DNA of 64,000 bases from Lactobacillus panisapium (GCF_019469265.1 NZ_CP048268.1:1147501-1211500); one strand, 5' to 3'; positions 45,418 through 55,801 are shown, numbered from the stretch's first letter. The notes: a model not told the origin generated them from the letters alone. A program made the numbers and translations.

Positions 45418-46064
45418 TATTCAAAAGTCTCCTTAAAATCCTTCATTTTTCCCTGAGTAATCTTACCGTCATTGAGGTAGAGATAATTATTCATATACTT
45501 TTTAGTTAAGGGAATATCATGTGATACGAATAAAACTGTCATTTGATATTTTTCATTTAAGTGCTTAATTAAGTCCATTAGTTCATTTTTGGCGACCGGA
45601 TCAAGGCTGGCCGTAGCTTCATCTAGAATAATCATATTTGGTTGGTCTAGTAATGTTTGTGCCAGATATGCTCGTTGTTTCTGACCGCCTGAAGCCTCCC
45701 CCATTCGAACTGACTGAATATCCTGTAAATGCATTTGCTCTATTTGCCAGTTAAGCGCATTTTTAACCCTGGCTGTTTTAAAAAAGGGGGTATTTAAGGC
45801 AATAAAAGAGCGAATTGAAAGTGGGTATTCTTTATCAATATTCCTAAACTGTGGCGTATAGCCTAGTTTGACATTCGACGAAAACTGAAATTTACCACTT
45901 GTCGGGGGAAGCATTCCCATTAAGATTTTGATTAGCGTCGTTTTCCCTGTCCCATTTGGTCCAATTAAAGCAGTAGTTGAACCATCTTTAAGAGAGAAAC
46001 TGATATTTTTAAAAATAGTTTTGTGGTTGAACTTTAATGTTAGGTTACTTACTTTAAGCGCCAT
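45417..46064 (-). CDS. Mn/Zn-type ABC transporter ATPase
   Basis: The 215-residue ATPase has Walker A LIGPNGTGKTTLIK near residue 35, signature SGGQKQRAYLAQ near 123 and Walker B MIILDEATASLDP near 145, of the MntB/ZnuC type. It is preceded by a hairpin with T run (46082-46124), suggesting controlled readthrough. The partner permease follows; a solute-binding protein must be encoded elsewhere. Confidence 0.9.
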   Translation of the reverse strand: MALKVSNLTLKFNHKTIFKNISFSLKDGSTTALIGPNGTGKTTLIKILMGMLPPTSGKFQFSSNVKLGYTPQFRNIDKEYPLSIRSFIALNTPFFKTARVKNALNWQIEQMHLQDIQSVRMGEASGGQKQRAYLAQTLLDQPNMIILDEATASLDPVAKNELMDLIKHLNEKYQMTVLFVSHDIPLTKKYMNNYLYLNDGKITQGKMKDFKETFE

Positions 46065-46081
46065 TTGAATGAGCCTCCATT

Positions 46082-46126
46082 TCTAATAAAAATAGGACTA
46101 AGCAAACTGTCTGCCTAGTCCTATCT
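46082..46126 (-). promoter_or_regulatory. Attenuator-like hairpin before the metal ABC genes
   Basis: Minus strand TAGGACTAGGCA-GACAGTT-TGCTTAGTCCTA followed by TTTTTATT, 20 bases before the RBS of the ATPase. The upstream MFS gene has its own terminator at 46243-46297, so this one sits in the leader of the ABC transcript. Confidence 0.6.
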
Positions 46127-46242
46127 CTGAGTTTTTAGATGTAACCTTTACCTAGTTTGACTTTTAACAATTTTTTTGCGATTTAGTATTTATAAAATTA
46201 TTCGTTGAATTGTTAACTAGCAAGATCAAGTTTATAAAAAGC

Positions 46243-46297
46243 TAATCAGTGAGATTCTCCATGCTTAATTTCTTATTTGATTGATTAGCTTAGGAAA
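46243..46297 (-). terminator. Terminator after the MFS gene
   Basis: Minus strand GCTAATCA ... TGATTAGC followed by TTTTTAT. Confidence 0.7.
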
Positions 46298-46303
46298 TTT
46301 TTC

Positions 46304-47563
46304 TTATCTTTCGTCACTACCGTAGCGTTCTTTCGTAATTTCATCCAAAGATTTTCCGCGAGTAGCAGGTGTCCAAATAGTTCCAATCGCTAAAGAAATG
46401 ATTAGGAATACAATCATTAAGCTACCTGCTGCTTTAAATCCCATCCCGGTAAGAATAGCCGGAAAAATGATTGACCAGATGCCAGCACTGCCACGAACAG
46501 CAAAGAACATAAAGCCTTGAGCACCTGCACGATATTTAGTCGGAAACAATTCCGTAGCCCACAAAGCGTACCAGGCTTGAGCACCTATTCCCGCAGAAAT
46601 ACCCCAGAGAACAACAAAGGTTATCAGTGCCGGCCAGCCCATACCGATATAAGTTAAAATAATCCAGGAAATTAAGGCCATTGCCGCACCAGTAAAGAAG
46701 AATACCCGATGATTCCATTTATCACCGTTAAGTGCAAAACCAAAGTAACCGGATAAAGCAGTAAATGCCCATAATAATGCTTGTAAAATGTTTGCCTGCA
46801 TATTGCTTAAATTACCGACTGTTTCATAAACATACGGCATAAAGAAGCCCATTGCTCCAGAAACTAAATTCCAGAACAAGTAAACTCCAATTAAAAATAG
46901 AATTGATTTTACACTCACGCTATTTGAAAATAGGTCCTTGTATGGATGGGGTTTTTCACCACTTTCTTGTTCATGCTTCTTTTGCTCCAGCCATTGTTCT
47001 GATTCGTCCAGTCTTTTTTGAAGAAGCCAGGCAATAAAAGCAATGACTGTTAAAAGCAAGAACAAAATGCGGTTACCATTAACACCTAATGGTGAAAGTA
47101 ATGTACCACAAACAAAAATAACTACTGGTCCTAGCGACCAAACAAACTGGGAGATACCAATATTTTTTGCTCGATTATTATCAGCAGAAGTTTCTGAGAT
47201 ATACGTCCAGGATGCTGGCACACCAGCACCTACAGCTATCCCATTAATTAAAAAACCAGTCAATAACATTGGAAAATTGACCGAACACGCAATAATAATC
47301 GTCCCCAGCATGTAAACGAGCATATCATATGTATAAATAATTTTTCTACCATATTTATCTGATAGGTGCCCGCCAATTAATGCTCCAATTGCTGCACCAA
47401 AGGCATTGGCGCTAAGTGCCCCAAGCCAGCCTACTTGTAGACTGTTCAATTTCAAATATTTTGTCCAAAGTGTTAGCCCGCTAGCTCCGGCAACAATACT
47501 TCCTGAATCAAGGAAGTTAGTCAGAGACACTGCCCAAGTCGAGCTATTACTTTTACTTGTCAT
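46304..47563 (-). CDS. MFS transporter, sugar porter-like
   Basis: The 419-residue protein has 12 segments with the MFS loop GGHLSDKYGRKIIY near residue 65, PASWTYISETSADNNRAKN near 115 and AWYALWATELFPTKYRAGAQ near 330, close to the sugar porter/IolT group. A cre-like site (47644-47657) and a 17-bp motif shared with the TSUP gene (47680-47696) are upstream. Substrate is probably a sugar, polyol or organic acid. Confidence 0.85.
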   Translation of the reverse strand: MTSKSNSSTWAVSLTNFLDSGSIVAGASGLTLWTKYLKLNSLQVGWLGALSANAFGAAIGALIGGHLSDKYGRKIIYTYDMLVYMLGTIIIACSVNFPMLLTGFLINGIAVGAGVPASWTYISETSADNNRAKNIGISQFVWSLGPVVIFVCGTLLSPLGVNGNRILFLLLTVIAFIAWLLQKRLDESEQWLEQKKHEQESGEKPHPYKDLFSNSVSVKSILFLIGVYLFWNLVSGAMGFFMPYVYETVGNLSNMQANILQALLWAFTALSGYFGFALNGDKWNHRVFFFTGAAMALISWIILTYIGMGWPALITFVVLWGISAGIGAQAWYALWATELFPTKYRAGAQGFMFFAVRGSAGIWSIIFPAILTGMGFKAAGSLMIVFLIISLAIGTIWTPATRGKSLDEITKERYGSDER

Positions 47564-47643
47564 AATTTACGCCTCTTATTTCTAATTATGCTATTGAGAA
47601 GGATCCTTAACTCATATCTTACATCTATATTTATACTCGCTAT

Positions 47644-47657
47644 TGTAATCGCTTACA
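47644..47657 (+). promoter_or_regulatory. cre-like site upstream of the MFS gene
   Basis: TGTAATCGCTTACA, a near-perfect palindrome fitting the CcpA consensus. Confidence 0.7.
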
Positions 47658-47679
47658 ATAACATAGAAGTGGAGATTTA

Positions 47680-47696
47680 GTAACATATTGATAGGT
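47680..47696. promoter_or_regulatory. 17-bp shared motif, copy 1 (MFS gene)
   Basis: GTAACATATTGATAGGT is identical to 48707-48723, and the following 25 bases are also similar (AAA..GGT.AAA.ATGA). It probably binds the AraC regulator at 48836. Confidence 0.6.
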
Positions 47697-47763
47697 CGTA
47701 AATTTGGTAAAATATGAGTAATAGTATTTAACAAGGTTCGCACCTGCCACCAATAACCCATTT

Positions 47764-48540
47764 TTAGACTATATAAGCGCTATAAAATAGCCAACTAGCT
47801 AGAATAATTGAAAAACCGAAGGTAATCCAAGCAACCAATCTTAGCGATAAAAATCTAATACTATATTGTCCAAGATAGCCGCCAATAAAAAACCCTATTG
47901 CCAGCAAGATTGCCATTTTCCAATTAACGCTAGCCCCAAAAATAAAAATAAGCAGAGCAACTAAATTGGCTATAGCGCCAACAATGTCTTTCATAGCATT
48001 TATGGTAAAAAATTCATCGTCAGATAAGTAATTAATACATATTAAATGTAAAACGCCCGCTGCTGCACCAAAATAGCCTGAATAGATTCCACCTAAAAAC
48101 AAACCCACATATGCAGCAACTATTCCCTTCCTGCTTTTTCTCTTATGTTTATTCTTTTTAGCTTTTTTACCACCTGAAAGCATTAAACCAAGTGAAGAGA
48201 ATAAAACTAAAAAAGGAACAACTTTTTCAAAGACTTTACCGGGAAATGCGATTAATAGCAGGCCACCAATAACAGCACCAGACAAGAGAAACAAACAATA
48301 TTTGCCAAATTCTAGCCAATGTCCCTTCATCTTTTTAGCTGAAGCAAGCAATACTCCAGGACCGGTAAAAATCAGTGCCGCTGTATTTGTAATATTGGCA
48401 GCAACTGGTGAACAGCCGGCAATTAACAAAGCAGGATAAGATACTAAAGACGCCATGCTAGCCACGGCCGAGACAATGCCCGCTAAAATTCCTGCAAAAA
48501 TTAAAAACGCTGCTTCACTAATTAAAAACACTAATATCAC
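47764..48540 (-). CDS. TSUP (TauE/SafE) family permease
   Basis: The 258-residue protein has eight hydrophobic segments and the TSUP pattern AGIVSAVASMASLVSYPALL near residue 20, NITNTAALIFTGPGVLLAS near 50 and GIYSGYFGAAAGVLHL near 155. The family exports or imports sulfite, sulfoacetate, taurine-derived or other organic anions. It shares the 17-bp upstream motif with the MFS gene and is divergent from the AraC regulator. Confidence 0.88.
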   Translation of the reverse strand: MILVFLISEAAFLIFAGILAGIVSAVASMASLVSYPALLIAGCSPVAANITNTAALIFTGPGVLLASAKKMKGHWLEFGKYCLFLLSGAVIGGLLLIAFPGKVFEKVVPFLVLFSSLGLMLSGGKKAKKNKHKRKSRKGIVAAYVGLFLGGIYSGYFGAAAGVLHLICINYLSDDEFFTINAMKDIVGAIANLVALLIFIFGASVNWKMAILLAIGFFIGGYLGQYSIRFLSLRLVAWITFGFSIILASWLFYSAYIV

Positions 48541-48706
48541 CTATCCAATATCTAATTATCAACATGGCTTTAAATAAAACTCAAGATTTGCCATCATGGC
48601 CATACACCAACATGTAAGAATTTTGACAGCTAGCATACCTAACCCTGATATTGATATTTATACACTCTAATGTAAGGGGTCACAATGACAAAATTTGTGA
48701 CTTGAT

Positions 48707-48723
48707 GTAACATATTGATAGGT
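48707..48723. promoter_or_regulatory. 17-bp shared motif, copy 2 (between TSUP and AraC genes)
   Basis: Same sequence as at 47680-47696; lies 167 bases upstream of the TSUP start and 113 before the AraC start. Confidence 0.6.
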
Positions 48724-48835
48724 ATACAAAAGGTTAAAAATGATAGATTTTCCGTCGAGCTTAAATTTAATCATAAAATATAATTAGAATAGCAAAAATT
48801 TGATATTGCTAGTAGCTTATTGTGGGGGCGTATTC

Positions 48836-49813
48836 ATGGATTCTACAATTCTAGCAGAGTTTTACAAGTTAAGTGATATTGAAAAAAAGCAGCTGCAAGA
48901 CCAGCAATTTCATTCTGATTTTGATACGAAATCAATTTTGAAAAAGAAGTCAGTCTATAAAATACCTGTCTTTACTGAAGACTTTTTTAAAAATCAAAAT
49001 ATTTATATTTCCAAGCATAATCGGTTTGCGGCATATCCAACGCACACGCACACATTTCTTGAAATGAACTACATGTTGGCTGGACATGCTATCGAGCATA
49101 TCGGAAAAAGAGACATTCAATTAAATCAAGGCAATATCTTAATTTTAGATGTGGGAACAACCCACTCAATTGAAGCTCTCAGTGCAAATGATATTATGAT
49201 CAATATTATTTTTAGAAATAACATTGAGTTTTCCTTATCAAGCATTCAGAAATTAGGGCAATATAACAGTATTCTTTATAAATTTTTACCAGCGGATGAC
49301 CATTTAAACAAGTATTTGATATATCAAAGTTATCATACAAAAGGACCAGTTCAGGTGATAGCTGATGCAATTATTGAGGAATACTTTCATCCACAAAAGT
49401 TCTCGAAAATGTTGATTGACAGTTACTTACGGTCTTTCCTCATTCTTTTATCCAGAAATACCAATCTGTATTCTGATGACACCATTCAAAAGCAAATTCC
49501 CAACTTAGTTTTATACATGCTTAAGGAAATTACTAAAAATCCGAAAGATTGCAATTTAAATAAACTGGCTGAAGAATCCAGTTATAACCGCGCATATTTA
49601 GGGAGCCTATTTAAAAAATCTACTGGCCTGTCTTTTTCCGAAGCATTAACAGACCAGCGATTGCTTGATGCTTATAATATGCTAATATCAACTAAAATGC
49701 CTATTTCGGAAATAACCGAGCAAGTAGGAATCAGTAATAAAACATTCTTTTATAATAAATTTAAAAAGAAATTTCACGAATTACCAAATGATGTAAGAGC
49801 CGAGTTCAAATAA
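48836..49813 (+). CDS. AraC family transcriptional regulator
   Basis: The 325-residue protein has an N-terminal cupin-like sensor (YPTHTHTFLEMNYMLAGHAI near residue 65) and a C-terminal pair of HTH motifs (LNKLAEESSYNRAYLGSLFK near 240 and ISEITEQVGISNKTFFYNKF near 290). GGGGGCG precedes the ATG at 48836. It is divergent from the TSUP gene; the repeated GTAACATATTGATAGGT is the likely operator for both the TSUP and the MFS gene. Effector unknown. Confidence 0.88.
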   Translation: MDSTILAEFYKLSDIEKKQLQDQQFHSDFDTKSILKKKSVYKIPVFTEDFFKNQNIYISKHNRFAAYPTHTHTFLEMNYMLAGHAIEHIGKRDIQLNQGNILILDVGTTHSIEALSANDIMINIIFRNNIEFSLSSIQKLGQYNSILYKFLPADDHLNKYLIYQSYHTKGPVQVIADAIIEEYFHPQKFSKMLIDSYLRSFLILLSRNTNLYSDDTIQKQIPNLVLYMLKEITKNPKDCNLNKLAEESSYNRAYLGSLFKKSTGLSFSEALTDQRLLDAYNMLISTKMPISEITEQVGISNKTFFYNKFKKKFHELPNDVRAEFK

Positions 49814-49855
49814 AAAAGCCTGATCCAGAATTATTTTCTGGGTCAGGTTTTACTT
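49814..49855 (+). terminator. Terminator after the AraC gene
   Basis: AAAAAGCCTGATCCAGAA / TTCTGGGTCAGGTTTT hairpin. Confidence 0.8.
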
Positions 49856-50058
49856 AAAGAATATCAATGTTATATATCTTTTAAGGTGTTTTTGTGAAAA
49901 AGTATAAATAAAAAATAGTGAGGTATTGACAAGAATGTCAATTTTTAAAACAAAAAGTCTTTACTGGGTGACTATAGCACCACCCCCTTTCAGGTTAGTT
50001 AGCCTCAAGTTTGAGTAAAAAATAATTTTTATAACACTAAATAAATGCTGTAAACAAT

Positions 50059-50084
50059 AAAAGATCAAAATAGAGATCTTTTCC
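50059..50084 (-). terminator. Weak terminator after the GNAT gene
   Basis: Minus strand AAAAGATCTC / GATCTTTT short hairpin. Confidence 0.5.
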
Positions 50085-50096
50085 TTTTAAAAACAG

Positions 50097-50612
50097 TTAT
50101 TTCTTCAGCTCATAAACATAGGAAGTTTCGTCTGGACGGTATGCGCCATGCAGCTTACCAACTTGAGTAAAGCCCATTTTATTAATCAAATGTTGCATAG
50201 CCTTATTATCTTCGTGCGTATCGATTCGAATCGAATCAACCTTATCACTTTGCCTAATCTTGTTAATCACGGAATTTAATAGTTGAGTCGCATAACCCTT
50301 ACCAGCATGCTCAGATTTAATTGCAACACGGTGAATAACAACATAATTATCTGTATCGCAAAGCCACTTACCGTTTAAATTATCATATACATGGTCAGGC
50401 CCATCCACAATGGCAATTGCACCGACTGTCTCATGATCATCTGAGACAGCTAAATATGCCCAGCCATTCTTGATATCTTCCTTAATCTGATCATGCGAAG
50501 GATAATCACCCTGCCATTGATCTACACCATGTTCTGCTAACTGATTAGCACCGTCTTTCAAAATAGTTATGATTTGGTCGAAGTCGGCCATTGTTGCTTT
50601 TCTTAATTGCAA
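50097..50612 (-). CDS. GNAT family N-acetyltransferase
   Basis: The 171-residue protein has the GNAT core with VAIKSEHAGKGYATQLLNSV near residue 97 (acetyl-CoA binding R/Q-x-x-G-x-G/A loop) and MQHLINKMGFTQVGKLH near 140. Substrate cannot be inferred. It stands alone, convergent with nothing, upstream gap of 380 bases. Confidence 0.9.
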   Translation of the reverse strand: MQLRKATMADFDQIITILKDGANQLAEHGVDQWQGDYPSHDQIKEDIKNGWAYLAVSDDHETVGAIAIVDGPDHVYDNLNGKWLCDTDNYVVIHRVAIKSEHAGKGYATQLLNSVINKIRQSDKVDSIRIDTHEDNKAMQHLINKMGFTQVGKLHGAYRPDETSYVYELKK

Positions 50613-50875
50613 AATTCTTATTCTCCTTTTTTGAAATACCGCACCATTATATATATTGAAGTTGCAGTTGTAAAAAATTTTGACTCCTATTTAGGAGAAA
50701 TTTTGCAAAGCTAAAAAGTTTTTAATTTATCCACTTTATTTATGTCACAATGCCTGTTATATCAACATATCAATGATGCCAAAAATTAAAAATATGTTTG
50801 AATTTTACACTAAAAACCTATAAGCCTAGTACCCGATTTTATTAGCGGAAGAATTTGCCTTCTCATTCAAAAACT

Positions 50876-50916
50876 AAAAAGCCATTTAATTACTGAATCT
50901 AGCAATTAAATGGCTC
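50876..50916 (-). terminator. Second hairpin downstream of apt
   Basis: Minus strand GCCATTTAATT ... AATTAAATGGC followed by TTTTTAG. Confidence 0.65.
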
Positions 50917-50958
50917 TATTCTCATATTAGCATATAAAAGATAAGCAATTTAAAATAA

Positions 50959-50988
50959 AAACCAATGCTAAAAGCATTGGTTTTAATA
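50959..50988 (-). terminator. Terminator after apt
   Basis: Minus strand AAAACCAATGCTTTTAGCAT then TGGTTTTTATTTT hairpin and T run. Confidence 0.8.
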
Positions 50989-50994
50989 ATGGGG

Positions 50995-51522
50995 TTAAGC
51001 ACCTTGATATTGGACAAGTGAGAAAACATCTAAATCTGGCAGTTTCTCTCTTCCCTTTAAATCTGGTAATTCAACGTAAAAGGCAGCCCCCACAAGTTCA
51101 CCACCTAGATTTTCAATCAACTGCTTGCATGCACGAAGCGTCCCTGCAGTTGCAAGTAGGTCATCACAGATAACTACACGTTGACCTGGTTTAATTGCAT
51201 CCTTATGCATTTCGAGACTATTTGAGCCATATTCTAAATCATAAGAAGCACGTTCAACTTCTCGAGGGAGCTTATGAGGCTTTCTAGCGGGAATAAAACC
51301 AATTCCTAATTCAGTTGCCACCGGACAACCAACAATAAAACCGCGAGCTTCAGGACCAACAATTACGTCCGCCCTTCTTTTCTTAGCATAATTTGCTAAT
51401 TCATGTGTGGCTTCTTGAAACAACTTTCCATCTTGCAAGATAGGAGTTATATCCCTAAATACTATCCCTTCATTAGGAAAGTCCTTAACACTTGCAATGT
51501 GTTTTTCAAAAATGTTTGCCAT
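50995..51522 (-). CDS. apt: Adenine phosphoribosyltransferase
   Basis: The 175-residue protein has [18 protein letters not shown] at the N-terminus, [15 protein letters not shown] near residue 60 and the PRPP motif [13 protein letters not shown] near 122. It salvages adenine to AMP. GGAGG precedes the ATG at 51522. It follows recJ on the same strand, the conserved Firmicutes order lepA-recJ-apt. Confidence 0.96.
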   Translation of the reverse strand: MANIFEKHIASVKDFPNEGIVFRDITPILQDGKLFQEATHELANYAKKRRADVIVGPEARGFIVGCPVATELGIGFIPARKPHKLPREVERASYDLEYGSNSLEMHKDAIKPGQRVVICDDLLATAGTLRACKQLIENLGGELVGAAFYVELPDLKGREKLPDLDVFSLVQYQGA

Positions 51523-51623
51523 AAGAAGAAAAACCTCCAAAACTTCATTTGCTTTTCTAAAGCTTCTTTTGACCTTCCTATTCTAGCAGACTTTCTAATT
51601 AAAAGCATTAAAAGCCCTAAAAG

Positions 51624-53903
51624 TTAATGTAGTTTTAATTGCTCATTCACGTACATTAAGAGCTTGGAACTCGCCATTTTTCTAAGCTGTTGTACAAAAT
51701 TAATTTGTGAACTGGTTGCACTAAAATATTTTGAAGCCGTAAGCGGCTGCTTGAGTGGATTCTTGATGCCGTAAATTTTATCTTGATCCATTTTGATAAA
51801 CTTTAGTTCAAAGAAAACGCGGAGAATAAATAAAATACTGTTATAATCCAAGCCTAGATATGGGGCTACTTGCCGGTAGTCCTCTGCAGCCAAGCCCGGG
51901 TGTTGGTACACATACTTCAGTACTTGTTCAAATGCACTTTTAGCCGGAATATTTTCAACTGGCAATTGATCTAGTAAAAAACGCAAATATAGCTGGCCAA
52001 AATGATTATTCAGTGCCAAATCAAATTCATTTTGATTATGGGGCGCATCTAAAAATACAGCTACTTCACCCTCATCATCATATTCATTGACCAAAGTAAT
52101 CTTAGACGGATCCAGATCATAACGATTGGCTGCTACTGCTTTATTTTTTTCATCAAACAATAAATATTTATCCGCAAATCCCATAACATACTTTTCTTGC
52201 CGGAGGTCAACTACATCTTGAGCCACACTTAATTGCGGAGCTGCAAAAACTATTCCTTTCATTATTCCTTGCAGCTTAACTTGTTTGCGGTAGCAATTTT
52301 CTCCTAATTGAATGAAGAGCTGATCGATATATGGCAAGAGGGTTCTCGTAAGGTACTTCTTATTAAAACCAACGACTTCAAGCTTAGTGTTATCTTTTGC
52401 AACTGTTAGTTTAATATGATTCTTGTCTTTGCCCATGAAGAAACAACTGCATATTTCTGGGTGGCTAATACTAAATATTGGTTCTTCATTATCTGTCCCG
52501 AATGGTCCAACCCTTTTGATTTCAGCCATCGTCTTTGTACTCAGTCCGCTAAATGGCAATTCAAAATCATAATATTCAGTCATTGAGCTTGCAGGTGTTT
52601 GATAGCTTTTTTCAAAAGACTGTCGTAAATCATCGACTTTACTTTCTTCCATCGAAAGACCGCAAGCAAAATCATGTCCACCAAATTTTAGAAATAGTTC
52701 TTTTTTCATGGGGTCAAGTGCTTCAAAGAGATTAAAACCCGCAATCGATCTACCCGAGCCTTTGACAATGCCAGCATCATTCTTGGTTAAGACAATTGTT
52801 GGCTTGCGAACATGCTCCACAATTTTGTTGGCAACTAACCCAAGAACACCCTCATGAAAGTTGGGATCATAAATAACTAGTGTTTTTTTAGTTTGCCAAC
52901 TGTTAGTTTTAATTTGCTCTAAACAGCTCTTAAATACTTGTTCAGTTAATTCCTTTCGTTGATCATTTAATTTCTCAACTCGATCGGCAATTTCTTGGGC
53001 TTCTTCTTCACTTTCACTCAAAAGTAAATCAACTGCTAACTCGGCATTGTCAAGCCGTCCAACGGCATTTAAACGTGGTGCAATATTAAAGCCAATATCG
53101 GTTTCATTAATTTGGCCAAAACTAAGTCCAGCATTTTTGATTAAACAACGCAAACCTGGTCTTTCGGTCTGATTAATTACCCTTAATCCCTGCTTAACAA
53201 TGATATGGCCTTCACCGGAAACCTTAACCATATCACCAATTGTTCCAATCATCGCCAGATCTAACAGTTCAGTCATTGGATCCTGCATTAACTCACGGCA
53301 AATAGTGTATGCAACACCTGCACCGCAATAATCATCAAAAGGATAAGACTGTCCAGGATAATTACAGTGAACGATGGCATAGCTATCCGGCACTTCTTCC
53401 TGAATTTTATGGTGATCAGTAATAATTGTATCAACCCCATGTTCTTTGGCATAAGCCACTTCATTTACACCAGTTATACCATTGTCAACCGTAATAATCA
53501 GTTTGGTTCCATCAGCAACAATTTTCTGGTAGGCTGCCATATTTGGGCCATAACCATCCCGAAAACGGTCAGGAATATAAAAATGAACATCTGCCCCTAG
53601 AATCGTCAAAGTTTCCATCATAATACTAGTTGCAGTTATTCCATCTGCATCGTAGTCACCATAAATAGTTATTTTTTCACCATTATCAATCGCCAGATTA
53701 ATTCTTTCGACAGCCTTAGTCATGTCATGCATTAAAGTTGGCTCTGCTAAATCCTCTTCAGTCGCATTAAACCAAAAGTCCAACTGCTCATCAGTATTAA
53801 GATTACGCTGAGCAAGTAATTTTGCCTCAATCTCACTAAGTTGATATTTTTCAATTAATTCGGGAGCTAACTCTTTACCAGAGCGCTGTTTCCAATCTAT
53901 CAT
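51624..53903 (-). CDS. recJ: Single-strand-specific exonuclease RecJ
   Basis: The 759-residue protein has DHH motifs: IYGDYDADGITATS near residue 80, IITVDNGITG near 134 and TIITDHHKI near 158; the DHHA1 part includes GSGRSIAGFNLFEAL near 400. The C-terminal third (about 560-759) is the LAB-type extension. It digests ssDNA 5'-3' in repair and recombination. Confidence 0.95.
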   Translation of the reverse strand: MIDWKQRSGKELAPELIEKYQLSEIEAKLLAQRNLNTDEQLDFWFNATEEDLAEPTLMHDMTKAVERINLAIDNGEKITIYGDYDADGITATSIMMETLTILGADVHFYIPDRFRDGYGPNMAAYQKIVADGTKLIITVDNGITGVNEVAYAKEHGVDTIITDHHKIQEEVPDSYAIVHCNYPGQSYPFDDYCGAGVAYTICRELMQDPMTELLDLAMIGTIGDMVKVSGEGHIIVKQGLRVINQTERPGLRCLIKNAGLSFGQINETDIGFNIAPRLNAVGRLDNAELAVDLLLSESEEEAQEIADRVEKLNDQRKELTEQVFKSCLEQIKTNSWQTKKTLVIYDPNFHEGVLGLVANKIVEHVRKPTIVLTKNDAGIVKGSGRSIAGFNLFEALDPMKKELFLKFGGHDFACGLSMEESKVDDLRQSFEKSYQTPASSMTEYYDFELPFSGLSTKTMAEIKRVGPFGTDNEEPIFSISHPEICSCFFMGKDKNHIKLTVAKDNTKLEVVGFNKKYLTRTLLPYIDQLFIQLGENCYRKQVKLQGIMKGIVFAAPQLSVAQDVVDLRQEKYVMGFADKYLLFDEKNKAVAANRYDLDPSKITLVNEYDDEGEVAVFLDAPHNQNEFDLALNNHFGQLYLRFLLDQLPVENIPAKSAFEQVLKYVYQHPGLAAEDYRQVAPYLGLDYNSILFILRVFFELKFIKMDQDKIYGIKNPLKQPLTASKYFSATSSQINFVQQLRKMASSKLLMYVNEQLKLH

Positions 53904-53933
53904 TTAAATAATTAGCCTTTTTCCAATCAGAAG

Positions 53934-53966
53934 AAAATCAGGCAGTTTAATTAACCGCCTGACAAA
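53934..53966 (-). terminator. Terminator after lepA
   Basis: Minus strand TCAGGCGG ... CTGCCTGATTTT hairpin. Confidence 0.8.
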
Positions 53967-53968
53967 AG

Positions 53969-55801
53969 TTATTTCAAATCATCATCGTTCATACGGAGAA
54001 CTGCCATGAAAGCATCTTGTGGTACTTCAACACGACCAACTGCTTTCATCCGTTTTTTACCACGTTTTTGCTTTTCAAGTAATTTAGCCCGGCGGTCTGG
54101 GTCACCAGTATGGATTTTCCAGGTAACATCCTTCCGGTATGGCTTGACTGTAGCTCGAGAAATGATTTTTGCACCAATCGCTCCTTGAATATCAACTTCA
54201 AAGTTTTGCCGCGGAATTAACTTCTTCAATAAGGAAGTCATTTGTCTAGCACGATTTTGTGCTTCATCGCGATGTGCAATAAAGCTCAATGCATCAATCA
54301 CTTGTTTATTCAGCAAAATATCAATTTTAACTAAATCAGTTGCGCGGTACCCAGTTATTTCATAATCAAGTGAAGCATATCCTTTAGTTGACGACTTCAA
54401 ATCATCAAAAAAGTCATAAATAATTTCTGCAAGTGGCATATTATAAATCACATTAACGCGGTATTTATCTAGATAATCCATGGTTACAAAGTCGCCGCGC
54501 TTACGCTGACACAGTTCCATTACCGGACCAACAAAGTCATTTGGAACCATGACTTCGGCTTTAACATAAGGCTCTTGAACTTCTTTATATTCACCGGCTG
54601 AAGGAAGATCAGATGGATTATCGATTACCTTAGTCGAGCCATCATTCATAATTGCATGATAATCAACCGAAGGAGCAGTCATAATTAAATCAAGGTTAAA
54701 TTCTTGCTCTAGTCGCTCCTGGACAACGTCCATATGTAAAAGACCTAAGAAACCACAACGGAAACCGAATCCCAATGCCGTAGAAGTTTCAGGTTCAAAT
54801 TCCAACGCAGCATCATTTAACTGCAGCTTTTGTAATGCTTCTTTTAAATCATCATATTTAGAATTATCAACTGGGTACATTCCGGAATATACCATTGGCG
54901 GAATTTGGCGATAACCAGGTAATGGTTCAGCCGTTGGCTTTTCAGCAGAGGTGATTGTATCACCTACTCGAGTCTCACGGACAGATTTAATATTAGCAGT
55001 TAGATAACCGACATCTCCCGCAATTAAAATATCCTTCTTCACGGGGTGAGGACTCGAAACACCGACTTCAGTAACCTCGTATTCTTTACCTGTGTTCATA
55101 ATTTTGATGTGATCACCGGGCTTGACCGTTCCCTCTTTAATCCGCACAGATAATACTACACCACGATAATCATCATATTTTGAATCGAAAATAAGCGCTT
55201 TAAGCGGATTAGTCAGAGAACCATCTGGTGCCGGAATATCCTGAACTATTTGTTCAAGTAAATTGGCAATACCTTGGCCAGTTTTTCCAGATACTTCGGC
55301 CGCGTTGCTTGCATCAATTCCAAGCATCTCAGTGATTTCTTCTTTTGCCTGGTCAGGATTGGCTGAAGGTAAATCAATTTTATTAATGACTGGTAGAATT
55401 TCAAGGTCATCGTCAATGGCCAAATAGGTGTTAGCCAAAGTTTGAGCCTGAACACCTTGGGACGCATCAACAACCAACAAGGCTCCTTCGCAAGCTGCAA
55501 GCGAACGAGAAACTTCATACGAAAAGTCCACGTGTCCTGGTGTATCGATTAAATGAAAAATGTAATCTTCTCCATCCTGAGCATGATATTTTATTTCAAC
55601 AGAGTTCATTTTAATGGTAATTCCCCGTTGACGCTCAAGTGGCATATCATCAAGCATTTGGTTTTTTAATTGGCGTTCTGAAACAGTATCCGTCAATTCT
55701 AAAATCCGATCGGCAATTGTGGATTTACCATGGTCAATATGCGCTACAATTGAAAAGTTACGAATATGTTTTTGATAATCTTGTAGTTTTTTAATATCCA
55801 T
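53969..55801 (-). CDS. lepA: Elongation factor 4 (LepA)
   Basis: The 610-residue GTPase has G1 [18 protein letters not shown]3 [12 protein letters not shown] and G4 NKIDLP, then EF-G-like domains and the LepA-specific C-terminal domain with [17 protein letters not shown] near residue 580. It acts on stalled ribosomes. In related lactobacilli lepA follows dnaJ; here a foreign operon lies between them. Confidence 0.97.
   Translation of the reverse strand: MDIKKLQDYQKHIRNFSIVAHIDHGKSTIADRILELTDTVSERQLKNQMLDDMPLERQRGITIKMNSVEIKYHAQDGEDYIFHLIDTPGHVDFSYEVSRSLAACEGALLVVDASQGVQAQTLANTYLAIDDDLEILPVINKIDLPSANPDQAKEEITEMLGIDASNAAEVSGKTGQGIANLLEQIVQDIPAPDGSLTNPLKALIFDSKYDDYRGVVLSVRIKEGTVKPGDHIKIMNTGKEYEVTEVGVSSPHPVKKDILIAGDVGYLTANIKSVRETRVGDTITSAEKPTAEPLPGYRQIPPMVYSGMYPVDNSKYDDLKEALQKLQLNDAALEFEPETSTALGFGFRCGFLGLLHMDVVQERLEQEFNLDLIMTAPSVDYHAIMNDGSTKVIDNPSDLPSAGEYKEVQEPYVKAEVMVPNDFVGPVMELCQRKRGDFVTMDYLDKYRVNVIYNMPLAEIIYDFFDDLKSSTKGYASLDYEITGYRATDLVKIDILLNKQVIDALSFIAHRDEAQNRARQMTSLLKKLIPRQNFEVDIQGAIGAKIISRATVKPYRKDVTWKIHTGDPDRRAKLLEKQKRGKKRMKAVGRVEVPQDAFMAVLRMNDDDLK

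Larger units (their letters stand above)
50613..50994. other. 382-bp gene-free region between GNAT and apt genes
   Basis: It contains two minus-strand hairpins with T runs (50876-50915 and 50959-50988) and otherwise AT-rich DNA. I looked for a small RNA between them and saw none that I can support; a promoter for the GNAT gene must lie near 50640-50700. Confidence 0.5.

Noticed and set aside
49925..49942. ATTGACA-AGAA-TGTCAAT dyad followed by T run
   Set aside because: Short hairpin in a gene-free area with no transcript to end; function unsupported.
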